In this document: positions 54,432 to 63,590 of the stretch, one piece after another
How positions within the stretch are numbered: the stretch's first letter is position 1
Layout of the letters: each line of letters starts with the position of its first letter
NCBI RefSeq assembly: GCF_900115705.1
Contig: NZ_FOXL01000003.1
Location: forward strand, 186,001-250,000
DNA from: Frateuria terrea
GTDB lineage: Bacteria; Pseudomonadota; Gammaproteobacteria; Xanthomonadales; Rhodanobacteraceae
Direction: 5' to 3'
Length of the DNA stretch: 64,000 nucleotides
Translations under genes and position numbers: made by a program
The notes under the pieces: generated by a model
Seen by the model: the letters and a program-made list of their open reading frames with translations, nothing else
Database searches by the model: none
What the model was told of the DNA's origin: nothing

Positions 54432-54923
54432 ATGTTCCACCTCTCCGAAACCACCTACGCCAGCAAGCCCGAGCACTACGCCGACCTGGCCAGCCAGGCG
54501 CGCGGCCTGCTCGCCGGCGAGCGCGACCTGATCGCCAATGCGGCCAACTTCAGCGCGCTGGTGTTCAACAGCCTGCCCGACCTCAACTGGGCCGGCTTCT
54601 ACCTGTTCGACGGCACCGAGCTGGTGGTCGGCCCGTTCCAGGGCAAGCCGGCCTGCGTGCGCATCGCGCTGGACCGCGGCGTCTGCGGAGCGGCCGCACG
54701 CACGCGCGAGATCCAGCTGGTGCGCGACGTCAACGCGTTCGAGGGCCACATCGCCTGCGATGCTGCCTCGCAATCGGAAATCGTGGTGCCGCTGGTGAAG
54801 GCCGACGGCTCGCTGCTGGGCGTGTGGGACGTCGACAGCCCGCGGGTGGGCCGGTTCGACGAGGACGACCGTGAAGGCATGGCCGCGCTGTGCGCGGTGT
54901 TCATGGAATCCCTTCGCGGCTGA
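54432..54923 (+). CDS. msrC: Free methionine-(R)-sulfoxide reductase
   Basis: Reduces free methionine-R-sulfoxide with electrons from thioredoxin. It is a compact 163-residue single GAF domain with the three redox cysteines of the family at 75, 85 and 109 (GKPACVRIALDRGVCGAA and EGHIACDAAS), spaced by 10 and 24 as in the E. coli enzyme. The final helices contain LLGVWDVDSPRVGRFDEDD. It fits the other thiol-repair genes of the window (trxA, gshA). It is convergent with engB. Confidence 0.93.
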   Translation: MFHLSETTYASKPEHYADLASQARGLLAGERDLIANAANFSALVFNSLPDLNWAGFYLFDGTELVVGPFQGKPACVRIALDRGVCGAAARTREIQLVRDVNAFEGHIACDAASQSEIVVPLVKADGSLLGVWDVDSPRVGRFDEDDREGMAALCAVFMESLRG

Positions 54924-54969
54924 CCGCTTACGCGGCAACGGCTTCAGCCCACCCTGCGTTTGCCGCTCG

Positions 54970-55602
54970 TCACTCGCGCGGCCTGCGCAGCAATGCCACC
55001 ACCGCCTCGCGCGCCGGCTCCACGCCGGTGCCGTCGGCCGAGGAGAACACCTGCGCGCTGGCCTGTACGCCCTCGCCGAATTCCCTGCGCACCGCCGCCA
55101 GCGCCTGCGTGGCCTGGTTGCGCGAGAGCTTGTCCGCCTTGGTCAGCAGCAGGTGGCAGGGCAGGTTCGTCTCGAAGCAGAAGTCCAGCATCATCCGGTC
55201 GAACTCCTTCAGCGGATGGCGGATGTCGGCGATCAGCACCACGCCGCGCAGGCTGCGCCGCTGGTGCAGGTAGGCGTCGATCTCCTGTTTCCAGTGCGCG
55301 CGCAGTTCCTCCGGCACCTTGGCGTAGCCATAGCCGGGCAGGTCGATCAACCGCGCATCCAGCGGCGCATTCCCGTCGCCCTGCGCCAGCGGCGGCAACG
55401 AAAAGGCGACCATCTGTTGCGTGCGCCCCGGTGTCTTGGAGGTGCGCGCCAGCCCTTTGTGCCCGGTCAGCGCGTTGAGCGCGCTGGACTTGCCCGCGTT
55501 GGAGCGTCCGGCGAAGGCGACTTCGGCGCCGCGGTCGGCAGGCAACTGGCTGATGCGGTGGGCGGCCAGCACGAACTGCGCGCCATTGAGCGGATTGGGC
55601 AT
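54970..55602 (-). CDS. engB: Ribosome biogenesis GTP-binding protein EngB (YihA/YsxC)
   Basis: Essential GTPase for assembly of the 50S ribosomal subunit. The 210-residue protein has G1 GRSNAGKSSALNALTG, G2 TSKTPGRTQ, G3 DLPGYGYAK and G4 TKADKLSR, all canonical for the family. The start at 55602 gives the usual short N-terminal strand before VAFAGRSN. It is divergent from the cytochrome c4 gene, a neighbourhood also common in pseudomonads. Confidence 0.95.
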   Translation of the reverse strand: MPNPLNGAQFVLAAHRISQLPADRGAEVAFAGRSNAGKSSALNALTGHKGLARTSKTPGRTQQMVAFSLPPLAQGDGNAPLDARLIDLPGYGYAKVPEELRAHWKQEIDAYLHQRRSLRGVVLIADIRHPLKEFDRMMLDFCFETNLPCHLLLTKADKLSRNQATQALAAVRREFGEGVQASAQVFSSADGTGVEPAREAVVALLRRPRE

Positions 55603-55719
55603 GGGAACGGTTTGACCCGGATGCTGTGGGGCGGGGATAATTCGGCGGTTTCTGCCTGCCGCAGGCCATGTTGGCAGCGGTTCGCGGCGGATCTAAGCGG
55701 TCTTTCGGGAGACAAGTGT

Positions 55720-56592
55720 ATGAGTTTTCGGTCCGCCGGTTTCCGGCCTGCTGCCCTTGGGGGCGTGATCGCACTGGTGTTCGCGCTGTCCGCCAGCGCG
55801 GCCGTGGCGCAGAACGCCAAGCCCGCGACGCGCGCGCCGGCCACCGCCGCGGGCGCCAAGCAGAGCAGCCCCGCCGGCACGCCGGCAGTCACCAGCACCG
55901 CACCGGCCCCGGCCAACAACGGCCAGCGGGCTGCCGCCACGCCGACCGCCGCCGCTTCCGCCGCGCAGCCGGCCGCCCCGGCTGAAGCCACCGCCGTGGC
56001 CAAGGCCGGTGATGCCACCGCCGGCCAGGGCAAGGCCGCCGCCTGCGGCGCCTGCCACGGCATGGACGGCAACTCCAGCGACGCGCAGTACCCCAAGCTG
56101 GCCGGCCAGAACGAGGCCTACATCGTCCGCCAGCTGACCCACTTCAAGGCAGGCCAGCGGCAGAACCCGATCATGATGGGCATGGCCGCGCCGCTGTCCG
56201 AGCAGGACATGCACGACCTGGGCGCCTACTTCTCCAGCAAGCAGTCGCTACCGGGCGTGGCCGATGCCGCACTGGTCCAGCAGGGCGAAACGCTGTTCCG
56301 CCAGGGCGACGTCGAGCGCGGCATTCCCGCCTGCATGGCGTGCCACAGCATCGACGGCCGCGGCAACCCGGGCGCCGCCTATCCGCAACTGACCAGCCAG
56401 CACGCGCAGTACATCGAGAAGACCCTCAAGTCCTGGCATGACGGCACCACCTGGGGCAACGACGCGCAGGCGAAGATCATGCCGTCGATCGCCAAGAAGC
56501 TCGACGACAAGGACATCGCCGCGCTCGCCAGCTACGTCGAAGGCCTGCATGTGAACGACGCGGCCGGTCCGGCCAAGCCGGCCACGCCCTGA
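55720..56592 (+). CDS. Cytochrome c4-type dihaem protein with long linker
   Basis: A 290-residue exported dihaem cytochrome, likely an electron donor to a terminal oxidase. A signal peptide (residues 1-30, cut near AVA-QN) is followed by an Ala/Pro/Thr-rich linker of about 65 residues, unusual for c4. Two haem-binding CxxCH motifs follow, CGACH at 109-113 and CMACH at 205-209, with methionine ligands likely in NPIMMGMAAPL and AKIMPSIAKKL. It precedes two DsbA-like genes, which may help form or protect its haem-site thiols. Confidence 0.92.
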   Translation: MSFRSAGFRPAALGGVIALVFALSASAAVAQNAKPATRAPATAAGAKQSSPAGTPAVTSTAPAPANNGQRAAATPTAAASAAQPAAPAEATAVAKAGDATAGQGKAAACGACHGMDGNSSDAQYPKLAGQNEAYIVRQLTHFKAGQRQNPIMMGMAAPLSEQDMHDLGAYFSSKQSLPGVADAALVQQGETLFRQGDVERGIPACMACHSIDGRGNPGAAYPQLTSQHAQYIEKTLKSWHDGTTWGNDAQAKIMPSIAKKLDDKDIAALASYVEGLHVNDAAGPAKPATP

Positions 56593-56653
56593 TCACCCAC
56601 ACGCCGGCGCAAGCCGGCGTGTCCGTTTCCAGCCTTAGCCAATCGAGGTCCCC

Positions 56654-57532
56654 ATGCTCAAGCGCCTGCCGATCCTGTGTGCCGCCGTGTTCGCGCTCGC
56701 CGCCTGCAGCCACGACAGCGATACCGGCAGCGCGCCCGCCGCCCCGACCGCCAGCGGCACCGCGGCAACGGCGCCGGCCGTGCCTGCCGCGCCGGCTGCC
56801 AGCGGCAGCACGGCTCCGGCTCCCGCCGCCAGCACGCCGGCCAGCGCCGGCAGCGCCGAGACCACCGCACCGGCCAACGCGGCGGCGCCGCCGGGCGAGC
56901 CGTTCGCCGACACCGGCAAGTGGGTCGAGGGCAAGAATTACTTCCGCATCGAGCCGGCCCAGCCCAAGGCCACCTCCACCGACAAGATCGAGGTGACCGA
57001 GGTGTTCTCCTACGGCTGCCCGGCCTGCAACCAGTTCCACCCGATCGTCGAGCAACTGGCGGCGAGCCTGCCGTCCAACGCCGTGATGGCCTACCTGCCG
57101 GCCTCGTTCATCCCGCAGGAAAACTGGCCGATGCTGCAGCGCGCCTACTTCACCGCCAAGGCCCTGGGCGTGGCCGACAAGTGCAACGATGCGATGTACG
57201 ACGCGGTGTGGAAGAGCGGCGAGCTCTCCGCCATGAACCCGGCCGGCAATGGCCTGAAGCCGCACGATGCACTGCCCACGATCGCCGACGCGGCCAAGGT
57301 ATACGCCAAGTGCGGCGCCGACCCGAAGGAATTCGCCGCAGTCGCCAGTTCCTTCAGCATCAACACGCAGGCCAAGCGTGCCGACGATCTGGTCAAGGCC
57401 TACGGCGTGACCGGCACGCCGACGCTGGTGGTCGACGGCAAGTACCGCTTCAGCCCGAGTGATGCCGGCGGCTACCCGCAGACCATCGAGCTGACCAAGT
57501 GGCTGGTAGCCAAGGAAGCGGCGGGCAAGTAG
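56654..57532 (+). CDS. DsbA-family thiol:disulfide oxidoreductase, lipoprotein, CPAC active site
   Basis: A 292-residue periplasmic dithiol oxidase. The signal ends in a lipobox with lipidated cysteine 18 (VFALAACSHD), followed by an Ala/Pro/Ser linker to about residue 82. The thioredoxin-fold domain has the active site GCPAC (Cys122, Cys125) and cis-proline in TGTPTLVVDGKYR. An extra cysteine pair in the helical insert (KCNDAMYD, YAKCGAD) may form a structural disulfide. It is 61 bp from the cytochrome c4 gene and 204 bp before a second DsbA-like gene, with a hairpin between. Confidence 0.9.
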   Translation: MLKRLPILCAAVFALAACSHDSDTGSAPAAPTASGTAATAPAVPAAPAASGSTAPAPAASTPASAGSAETTAPANAAAPPGEPFADTGKWVEGKNYFRIEPAQPKATSTDKIEVTEVFSYGCPACNQFHPIVEQLAASLPSNAVMAYLPASFIPQENWPMLQRAYFTAKALGVADKCNDAMYDAVWKSGELSAMNPAGNGLKPHDALPTIADAAKVYAKCGADPKEFAAVASSFSINTQAKRADDLVKAYGVTGTPTLVVDGKYRFSPSDAGGYPQTIELTKWLVAKEAAGK

Positions 57533-57553
57533 CTCCGGCCATCGGGTTGCATC

Positions 57554-57582
57554 TGCAGGAGCGCACGGGATGCGCTCCTGCA
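57554..57582 (+). terminator. Hairpin between the two dsbA-like genes
   Basis: TGCAGGAGCGCA (57554-57565) and TGCGCTCCTGCA (57571-57582) form a perfect 12-bp stem around CGGGA, followed by ATCGTTTG. It may end or attenuate transcription between the two dsbA-like genes. The GCAGGAGCGC arm also resembles a common dispersed element; a weaker relative lies near 2739-2762. Confidence 0.6.
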
Positions 57583-57736
57583 ATCGTTTGGGGCCCACGA
57601 AACTCGCGCCTCCCATGCGCGGTCGAAGTCGCGTTTCCGCGCATTGGATCCTCGCCGCGCCGACGAAGATGGTTCAATGGGCGGGATCCGCGCGGCCCGA
57701 ACGCGCTGCCCACCATCCCTTCCCACGGAGACCTTC

Positions 57737-58387
57737 ATGATCAAGCATCTCGCCCGCCTGCGCCTGTTCGCTCTGCTCGGCGGCCTGCTGCTGGCCAGCG
57801 CCTGCAGCGCCGCGCCGGACACGGCCGCGCCGTTCACCGAGGGCGACCAGTACGTGACGCTGCCCGCGCCGCAGCAGCGCCTGAGCCCCGAGGGCAAGGT
57901 CGAGGTGGTCGAGGTGTTCTCCTACGGCTGCATCCACTGCGCGCACTTTGCGCCGACCGCTGAAGAGCTGCGCAAGTCGTTGCCCAAAGGCGTGGTGTTC
58001 AAGCTGTTGCCGGCACCGTTCAATGACGCGTGGATGCCGTTCGCCCGCGCCTACTACGCGGCCAAGCAGCTGGGCGTGGTCCAGCGCACTCACCTGGCGC
58101 TGTTCAAGGCCAAATTCGAGGACAACTACCCGATCAACACGCTGGACGAGCTGGCCGACTTCTACGCCCGGCAGGGCGTGAACCGTGCGGAGTTCCTGCG
58201 CATCGCCAACTCCGAAGCGGCCACCGCGCAGATGAAGAAGGATTTCCAACTGCTGCAGAAGTGGCAGATCGACGGCACCCCGACCATCGTGGTCGACGGC
58301 AAGTACCGCAGCGGGCACGTGAAGTCGTTCGACGAACTGGTCAAGCTCACCCGGTGGCTGGTCGATCGCGAGCTGGTCGGCAAGTAA
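57737..58387 (+). CDS. DsbA-family thiol:disulfide oxidoreductase, CIHC active site
   Basis: A 216-residue second DsbA-like protein. The N-terminal signal (FALLGGLLLASACSAAPD) could be lipidated at cysteine 23, although the -3 residue is alanine, or cleaved by signal peptidase I. The active site is YGCIHC (Cys65, Cys68), different from the CPAC of its neighbour, and cis-proline is in DGTPTIVVDGKYR. It resembles a standard DsbA more than its longer neighbour does. The two differ in active-site dipeptide, so they probably differ in redox potential or clients. Confidence 0.9.
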   Translation: MIKHLARLRLFALLGGLLLASACSAAPDTAAPFTEGDQYVTLPAPQQRLSPEGKVEVVEVFSYGCIHCAHFAPTAEELRKSLPKGVVFKLLPAPFNDAWMPFARAYYAAKQLGVVQRTHLALFKAKFEDNYPINTLDELADFYARQGVNRAEFLRIANSEAATAQMKKDFQLLQKWQIDGTPTIVVDGKYRSGHVKSFDELVKLTRWLVDRELVGK

Positions 58388-58518
58388 CGCGGCGCGCCTC
58401 GCGTTCACGCGCGGCAGGCGATGCTGGTCGCGTTCCGGACGTCCGCGCCGTGCCAGGGCGAGGTCGGGGAAAACCTTCGACTTCGCTGCCGCCACGCCGA
58501 GGGCGAACGCTGTGAGGA

Positions 58519-59412
58519 ATGACGACCGCCATGCTGCCCCCCCCATCGCCGCCCATGACCCGCGCCGCCAAATTCCCTTCGGACAAGGTTGCTTCAGAGA
58601 AGGCCGCTTCAGGCAAGCCCGACCCGCAGGCCGCCGCGGAACGCCGCCTGCGCCTGCTCAGCTGCAACATCCTGGCCGGCGCCAGCGTGCAGCGCTACAG
58701 CGAATACGTCACCCGCAGCATCAACGCCGTGCTGCCGGGTCGCAGCAAGCTGGACAACCTCGACCGCCTGGCCGAGGTGCTGCCGCAGTTCGACGTGATC
58801 GGGCTGCAGGAGGCCGATGCCGGCAGCCTGCGCTCGGGCTTCCTCAACCAGACGCGCTACCTGGCCGAGGCGTCCGGCCTGCCCTTCTGGAGCCACCAGC
58901 CGAACCGCCCGATGGCACGGCTGGCCCATTCGGCCAACGGACTGATCAGCCGGATGGAGCCCCACAGTGTCCACGACTATCCGCTGCCCAGCCGCATCCC
59001 CGGTCGCGGCGCGTTGCTGGTGCGCTATGGCGCGCAACCGGAGGCGCTGACGGTGATGATCGCCCACCTCTCGCTCTCGGCGCAGGCACGCGCGCGCCAG
59101 CTCGCCTTCATCGCCGAGGTACTGCACGACTACCCTAACGTGGTGCTGATGGGAGACCTCAACACCGAGGCGCACAGCGCCGAGATGCGCCACCTGTTCG
59201 CACGCTGCAGCCTGCAGCCGCCCGGGCAACCGACGCCAACCTTTCCCAGCTGGAAACCGCGGCGCGCGCTGGATCACATCCTGCTGTCCGAATCGCTCCA
59301 GCTCGAACGCGTCTGGGCCCTGCCGCAGGCGTTCTCCGACCACCTGCCGCTGGCGGCCGAAATCCGCCTGCCAACCACGCTGGCGCCGCGCGCCCACCGG
59401 TTACGCCGATGA
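58519..59412 (+). CDS. Endonuclease/exonuclease/phosphatase (EEP) family protein
   Basis: A 297-residue metal-dependent phosphodiesterase-fold protein. Catalytic motifs are present in order: LLSCNILAG, the metal-binding glutamate in VIGLQEADAG, MIAHLSLS, MGDLNTEAHS, LDHILLS and the final SDHLPLAAEI. The substrate could be DNA, RNA, phospholipid or inositol phosphate. There is no signal peptide. The first 40 residues are unconserved and low complexity, so the start is uncertain (ATGs at 58519, 58531 or 58555). The stop overlaps the next gene's ATG by 4 nt. Confidence 0.88.
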   Translation: MTTAMLPPPSPPMTRAAKFPSDKVASEKAASGKPDPQAAAERRLRLLSCNILAGASVQRYSEYVTRSINAVLPGRSKLDNLDRLAEVLPQFDVIGLQEADAGSLRSGFLNQTRYLAEASGLPFWSHQPNRPMARLAHSANGLISRMEPHSVHDYPLPSRIPGRGALLVRYGAQPEALTVMIAHLSLSAQARARQLAFIAEVLHDYPNVVLMGDLNTEAHSAEMRHLFARCSLQPPGQPTPTFPSWKPRRALDHILLSESLQLERVWALPQAFSDHLPLAAEIRLPTTLAPRAHRLRR

Positions 59413-59819
59413 ACCGCACGCTGCGCCTGGTCCTGCCCTGGTTCACCCTCGCGCTGGTTGCGGTGGCTGCCGCCGCGCTGCGCTACGGCGTGATCGAACC
59501 GCCGGCGGTAGCCAACCTGTGTACCGCCAATGGCGGTCCCGGCTGGTGCGCCTGGCGGCAATGGGCGGTGCTCGGTTTCCTGAGCTACGGCTACGGCTAC
59601 GCGGCGCTCACGGCTGCCTTCATCGCGCTGTTCTGGCGCCACCCGCTTCCGGCGTGGCTGGCCGCGGCGCTTGGGATGTCGGCATTGGTGCTGTACTGCT
59701 TCGAGGCCGGCGCCTTCGCCACGCTGGTGGGCGCATTACGCCTGTTGCGCGCGCAGGCCGACGGCATGCCAGGTAAGCAGTACCGGCAGAGCCAGCGCGA
59801 GGTTCAGCCCCAGCCATAG
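59409..59819 (+). CDS. Small integral membrane protein, unknown function
   Basis: A 136-residue hydrophobic protein with three to four predicted transmembrane helices: TLRLVLPWFTLALVAVAAAA, WAVLGFLSYGYGYAALTAAF and LAAALGMSALVLYCFEAGAF. A polar pair of cysteines (NLCTANGGPGWCAW) lies between the first two and could form a periplasmic disulfide. It is coupled to the EEP-family gene by an ATGA overlap. Its last 84 bases overlap the convergent GH17-like gene, so its hydrophilic tail is encoded antisense to that gene's end. Function not recognised. Confidence 0.75.
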   Translation: MNRTLRLVLPWFTLALVAVAAAALRYGVIEPPAVANLCTANGGPGWCAWRQWAVLGFLSYGYGYAALTAAFIALFWRHPLPAWLAAALGMSALVLYCFEAGAFATLVGALRLLRAQADGMPGKQYRQSQREVQPQP

Positions 59820-61325
59820 CCAGGCGGTGAAGTTGAGCCCCACTTCCTGCACCACTACCAGCGTGCCCAGCACCGGCAGCAACAGCGCCAGCAGGCGATG
59901 CTCAAGCGGCGGCGGTGCCGGCTGCGGATCCAGCCAGCCGGCCAGCGCATAGCCCACGCAAGGCAGTGCGAACAGGCCCAGCGGGAAATCGCGGTAGCGG
60001 CCATCGAACACCAGCAGCAGGTCGTACCAGGCCAGGCCGAACAACCAGCCCAATTGCAGCCAGGCGGGCGGGCGGCCGCCTTCACCCCTGGCCAGGCGCG
60101 AGGCGAAACCACGCGCCAGCCACAGCGCCGTTGCCGACGCGGCGACGCAGGCGGCGAGCGAGGCGCTCCACTCGAACAGGTCGCGGCAGGCGTAGAACAT
60201 CTGCCGCGCCTGCCAGGCCAGCGCCGCGCCCGCCGCAAGCCCGGCCAGGCGCAGTGCGAGCCCTTCGCGCCATGGCTGCCGCCGCGAGAAGTCCACGCGC
60301 ATCGCGAACAGCAGCATGCCCGCGACGCCGGCGACCCAGCCCCACCACCAGCGCGGCTCTTCCACCACCGGACCGGTCATCGCGAATTTCGGTCGCGCGT
60401 CGACATCGAAGATGCCCCAGTAACCGCCCACCGTGCCCTCCTGCGCGCGCTTCCACGGCTGGTCGAAGGCCTCGATCACGTTGTAGGGCATGTGCACGGT
60501 GGCGGCATAGGCGAGGAACTGGCGCAGGTAGCGCGCCTCGTTGACCAGCGTGGCGCGCGCTGCGCGGCGCGGGCGGCCTTCGCTGGGCCAGCCGGTTTCG
60601 CCGATCATCACCGGCTTGCCGGGAAACGCCTGCTGCATCCGCGCGTACACCTGGGCGACGTGGCGCACGGCGTGTTCCGGCGGCACGGGTTCGTCCTCCC
60701 AGTACGGCAGGATGTGGACGGTAAGGTAGTCGACCGCGCTGGCCATCTGCGGGTAGCGCAGCCAGAACTCCCACACGTCGGCATAGGTCACCGGCACCGA
60801 TGCCGGGATCGCCGCGCGCACCTGCCGCACGTAGCCGGCCAGCCCCTGCGGCGACAGCTCTCCGCGCAACAGCACCTCGTTGCCGACGATCACTCCACGC
60901 AGCACGTCCGGGTTGGCCCTGGCCGTGGCGATGCCCGTTGCGACCTCGCGCGCGTTCGCCTCGGGATCGCGGCCCAGCCAGATGCCCATCAGCACCTTCA
61001 TGCCATGGCGACGCGCAATCGCCGGCACCGCGGCCAGCCCCTGACCCTGCGAATAGGTGCGCACGCAGTCGAAACGCTGCGACAGCGCGCGCAGGTCGGC
61101 ATCGATGCGCTCGGGGCTGATGAACGTCGCCGGGTCATATGGCGTTTCGCCGGGCCTGCGATAGGGCGCGTAGGAAACGCACGCAATGCGCGAGGAGGGT
61201 GCATCCGGCAACGCCACCGGACGTCCTATCCACCACCAGCCAGCGATGCCGGCGAGCGCTGCCGCCGCGAGCGAGACCCACACCGGCCAGTGCACGCGGG
61301 AGCGGAAGTACGAGGTGGTGGACAT
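59736..61325 (-). CDS. Membrane-anchored GH17-like glycosidase/transglycosylase
   Basis: A 529-residue protein with an N-terminal anchor (WVSLAAAALAGIAGWWWIG), an extracytoplasmic GH17-like barrel (about 45-310) and a C-terminal block of about six transmembrane helices. Barrel motifs include CVSYAPYRRPGETPYD, the acid/base glutamate in VIVGNEVLLRGE and the nucleophile in VMIGETGWPSEGRPRR. Relatives act on beta-1,3-glucans in cyclic or periplasmic glucan synthesis, often beside a family 2 glycosyltransferase, which is absent here. The start at 61325 is supported by the anchor's position. The gene end overlaps the convergent small membrane gene by 84 bases. Confidence 0.83.
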   Translation of the reverse strand: MSTTSYFRSRVHWPVWVSLAAAALAGIAGWWWIGRPVALPDAPSSRIACVSYAPYRRPGETPYDPATFISPERIDADLRALSQRFDCVRTYSQGQGLAAVPAIARRHGMKVLMGIWLGRDPEANAREVATGIATARANPDVLRGVIVGNEVLLRGELSPQGLAGYVRQVRAAIPASVPVTYADVWEFWLRYPQMASAVDYLTVHILPYWEDEPVPPEHAVRHVAQVYARMQQAFPGKPVMIGETGWPSEGRPRRAARATLVNEARYLRQFLAYAATVHMPYNVIEAFDQPWKRAQEGTVGGYWGIFDVDARPKFAMTGPVVEEPRWWWGWVAGVAGMLLFAMRVDFSRRQPWREGLALRLAGLAAGAALAWQARQMFYACRDLFEWSASLAACVAASATALWLARGFASRLARGEGGRPPAWLQLGWLFGLAWYDLLLVFDGRYRDFPLGLFALPCVGYALAGWLDPQPAPPPLEHRLLALLLPVLGTLVVVQEVGLNFTAWLWLGLNLALALPVLLTWHAVGLRAQQA

Positions 61326-61537
61326 GTTTTCCAGGGACGGACGGCGACGCGGCAGCTTAACAAAGGCCCGGGCGATCCCCGCTGCCCCGGGCGTTCCTCC
61401 GGCTTCCGGGACCGACTCGGAGCAAAGCCGACTTTCGCTCTCGAAGCGTGCGCCTTTCTTGCTGCGGCAGAAGTGGCAAGAGCGACGCTCGATGCCGGTT
61501 AACGCTGCGCTTACCGCGCCTTACTACACTTGCAACA

Positions 61538-63589
61538 ATGATCCAGCACACCCTCCCGGCCGCCCGCGCGCGGCGCGCCTTGTCGCACCTCCTGCTTGCC
61601 CTGGCCATCGGCTTCTGCCTGGCGGCGACGGCGCGTGCCGCACCTTCGCTGGCTGCGCAGCGCGTCGCGTTCAGGCAGGCCTGGGCGGTGGCGCAGCAGG
61701 GTGGCGACGGCTGGCGCAACTGGGCCAAGAGCCTGGCCGACTACCCGCTCTATCCCTACCTGGAGGAAGCCGCGCTCGAACACGACGTGGACACGCTGGA
61801 CCGCGCCACCGTCACCGACTTCCTTGCCCGTTACCACGACCTGCTGCCGGCCGCCGACCTGCGCCGCGCCTGGCTGCGCAGCCAGGCGCGCCAGCAGCAC
61901 TGGGACGACTTCCTGGCACTCTACCGGCCCGGCCTGGGCGACGCGCTCGCCTGCGACGCACTGCAGGCGAAACTCGCCCAGGGGGGTACCCTCGACTTCG
62001 AGCGCGACCTCGCCACACTGTGGGCCAAGCCCAGCCTGCCCAACGCCTGCGACACGGTGCTCGCCGCCGCCCACGATGCCGGCCTGCTCACCGACGCGCG
62101 CCTGTGGACGCGTATCGATCGCGCACTCGACGGCGGCCAGGCCGGCACGGTCGCCGCGCTGGCCGCCTGGCTGCCCGGCGAGGAGGGCAAGGTCGCCGCA
62201 CGCCTGGCGCAGGCCTTGCGCGACCCGGCTGCGGCCGTCGCCGACGCAGCGAACTGGCCGGATACGCCGCGCCACCGCCAGGCTGCCGCGCTGGCTCTGC
62301 AGCGCCTGGCCCGCCGCGACACCGAGGCCGCCGACGCCGGCTGGCAGCGCTTGCGCCCCCGTTTCAGCTTCACGCCCACCCAGCGCGACGGCGTGCTCTA
62401 CGCGCTGGCGCTGTACCACGCCACCGACTTCGACGAACACGCCCTCGTCCGCCTCGCGGCCCTGCCCGCCGATGCGCAGACCGCCACCAGCCGTGAATGG
62501 CGCGCCCGCGTCGCGTTGGCACGGCAGGACTGGCCCGCCGTGCTGGCCGCCCTCGACGCCATGCCGGCCGGGCAGCAGGACGAAGACGAATGGCGCTATT
62601 TCCGCGCCCGCGCGCTCGCCGCCACCGGCCATGCGGACCAGGCCGATGCGCTGTACGGCAAGCTCGCGCAGGAACCGACCTACTACGGCTTCCTCGCCGC
62701 CGACCGCGTGCAGGGCGACTACGCGATCTGCCCGCTCGACCCACCCGACGACCCGCAGCGCGAGCAGGACCTGCTCGCCCGGGCCGGCCTGCAGCGCGCC
62801 TTCGAACTGTTCGCCGTGGACTTGCCGCAGCTGGCCCGCCGCGAGTGGTCGCATGCGCTGGACGGCGCCGACGCGGGCACGCTGCGCTTGGCCGCACGGC
62901 TGGCCTACGAGCGGCAGTGGTACGACCGCGCCGTGTTCACTTATTCCAGCGGCGATGCGCTGCGCTACTACGACCAACGCTTCCCGCTGGCCAGCCAGGA
63001 TGGCGTGGTGCCGCAGGCACAGCAGGCCGGCATCGATCCGTCCTGGGCCTACGCGATCGCACGTGCCGAGAGCGCCTGGATGAGCGACGCGCACTCCGGA
63101 GCCGACGCGCGCGGCCTGATGCAGCTCGTGCCGGCCACCGCAGCGCAGGTTGCGAAGAAGAACGGGCTCGATTGGAGCGGCGGCCAGTCGCTGTACGACC
63201 CGGTGGTCAACATCGTGCTCGGCACGCGCTACCTGGCGCAGATGGCCGCGCGCTATGGCGGCGCACCGTGGCTGGCGAGCGCCGCCTACAACGCCGGCCC
63301 GAACAAGGTCGACGCATGGCTGGACCAGCGCGGCAGCTTGCCCGCGGACCTGTTCGTGGCGACCATTCCCTACCATGAGACCCGCGACTACGTGGCCCGC
63401 GTGATGGCGTTCGCCGTGATCTACGACTGGCGCCTGTCCGGCAAGGCCCTGCCGCTGGCGTCGCGGATGCCGCCGGTCGGTCAGCCGTACCGCCTTCCGG
63501 ACGTCCATTCGCCGCGCAGGGACGTCACCTGCCCCGCCACCTCGGCACCCGCTCCCGCCTCGAGCGCGGTGGCGGGCACCCCGCACTGA
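61538..63589 (+). CDS. slt: Soluble lytic murein transglycosylase Slt
   Basis: Cleaves peptidoglycan glycan strands with formation of 1,6-anhydro-muramyl ends. The 683-residue protein has a signal peptide ([20 protein letters not shown]), a long alpha-superhelical U/L domain (to about 480) and a C-terminal SLT domain. The catalytic glutamate is in [20 protein letters not shown], followed by [12 protein letters not shown], and the lysozyme-like [14 protein letters not shown]. Length is close to E. coli Slt70 (645). The start at 61538 places the signal peptide at the N-terminus. cca begins one base after its stop codon. Confidence 0.95.
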   Translation: MIQHTLPAARARRALSHLLLALAIGFCLAATARAAPSLAAQRVAFRQAWAVAQQGGDGWRNWAKSLADYPLYPYLEEAALEHDVDTLDRATVTDFLARYHDLLPAADLRRAWLRSQARQQHWDDFLALYRPGLGDALACDALQAKLAQGGTLDFERDLATLWAKPSLPNACDTVLAAAHDAGLLTDARLWTRIDRALDGGQAGTVAALAAWLPGEEGKVAARLAQALRDPAAAVADAANWPDTPRHRQAAALALQRLARRDTEAADAGWQRLRPRFSFTPTQRDGVLYALALYHATDFDEHALVRLAALPADAQTATSREWRARVALARQDWPAVLAALDAMPAGQQDEDEWRYFRARALAATGHADQADALYGKLAQEPTYYGFLAADRVQGDYAICPLDPPDDPQREQDLLARAGLQRAFELFAVDLPQLARREWSHALDGADAGTLRLAARLAYERQWYDRAVFTYSSGDALRYYDQRFPLASQDGVVPQAQQAGIDPSWAYAIARAESAWMSDAHSGADARGLMQLVPATAAQVAKKNGLDWSGGQSLYDPVVNIVLGTRYLAQMAARYGGAPWLASAAYNAGPNKVDAWLDQRGSLPADLFVATIPYHETRDYVARVMAFAVIYDWRLSGKALPLASRMPPVGQPYRLPDVHSPRRDVTCPATSAPAPASSAVAGTPH

Positions 63590-63590
63590 C

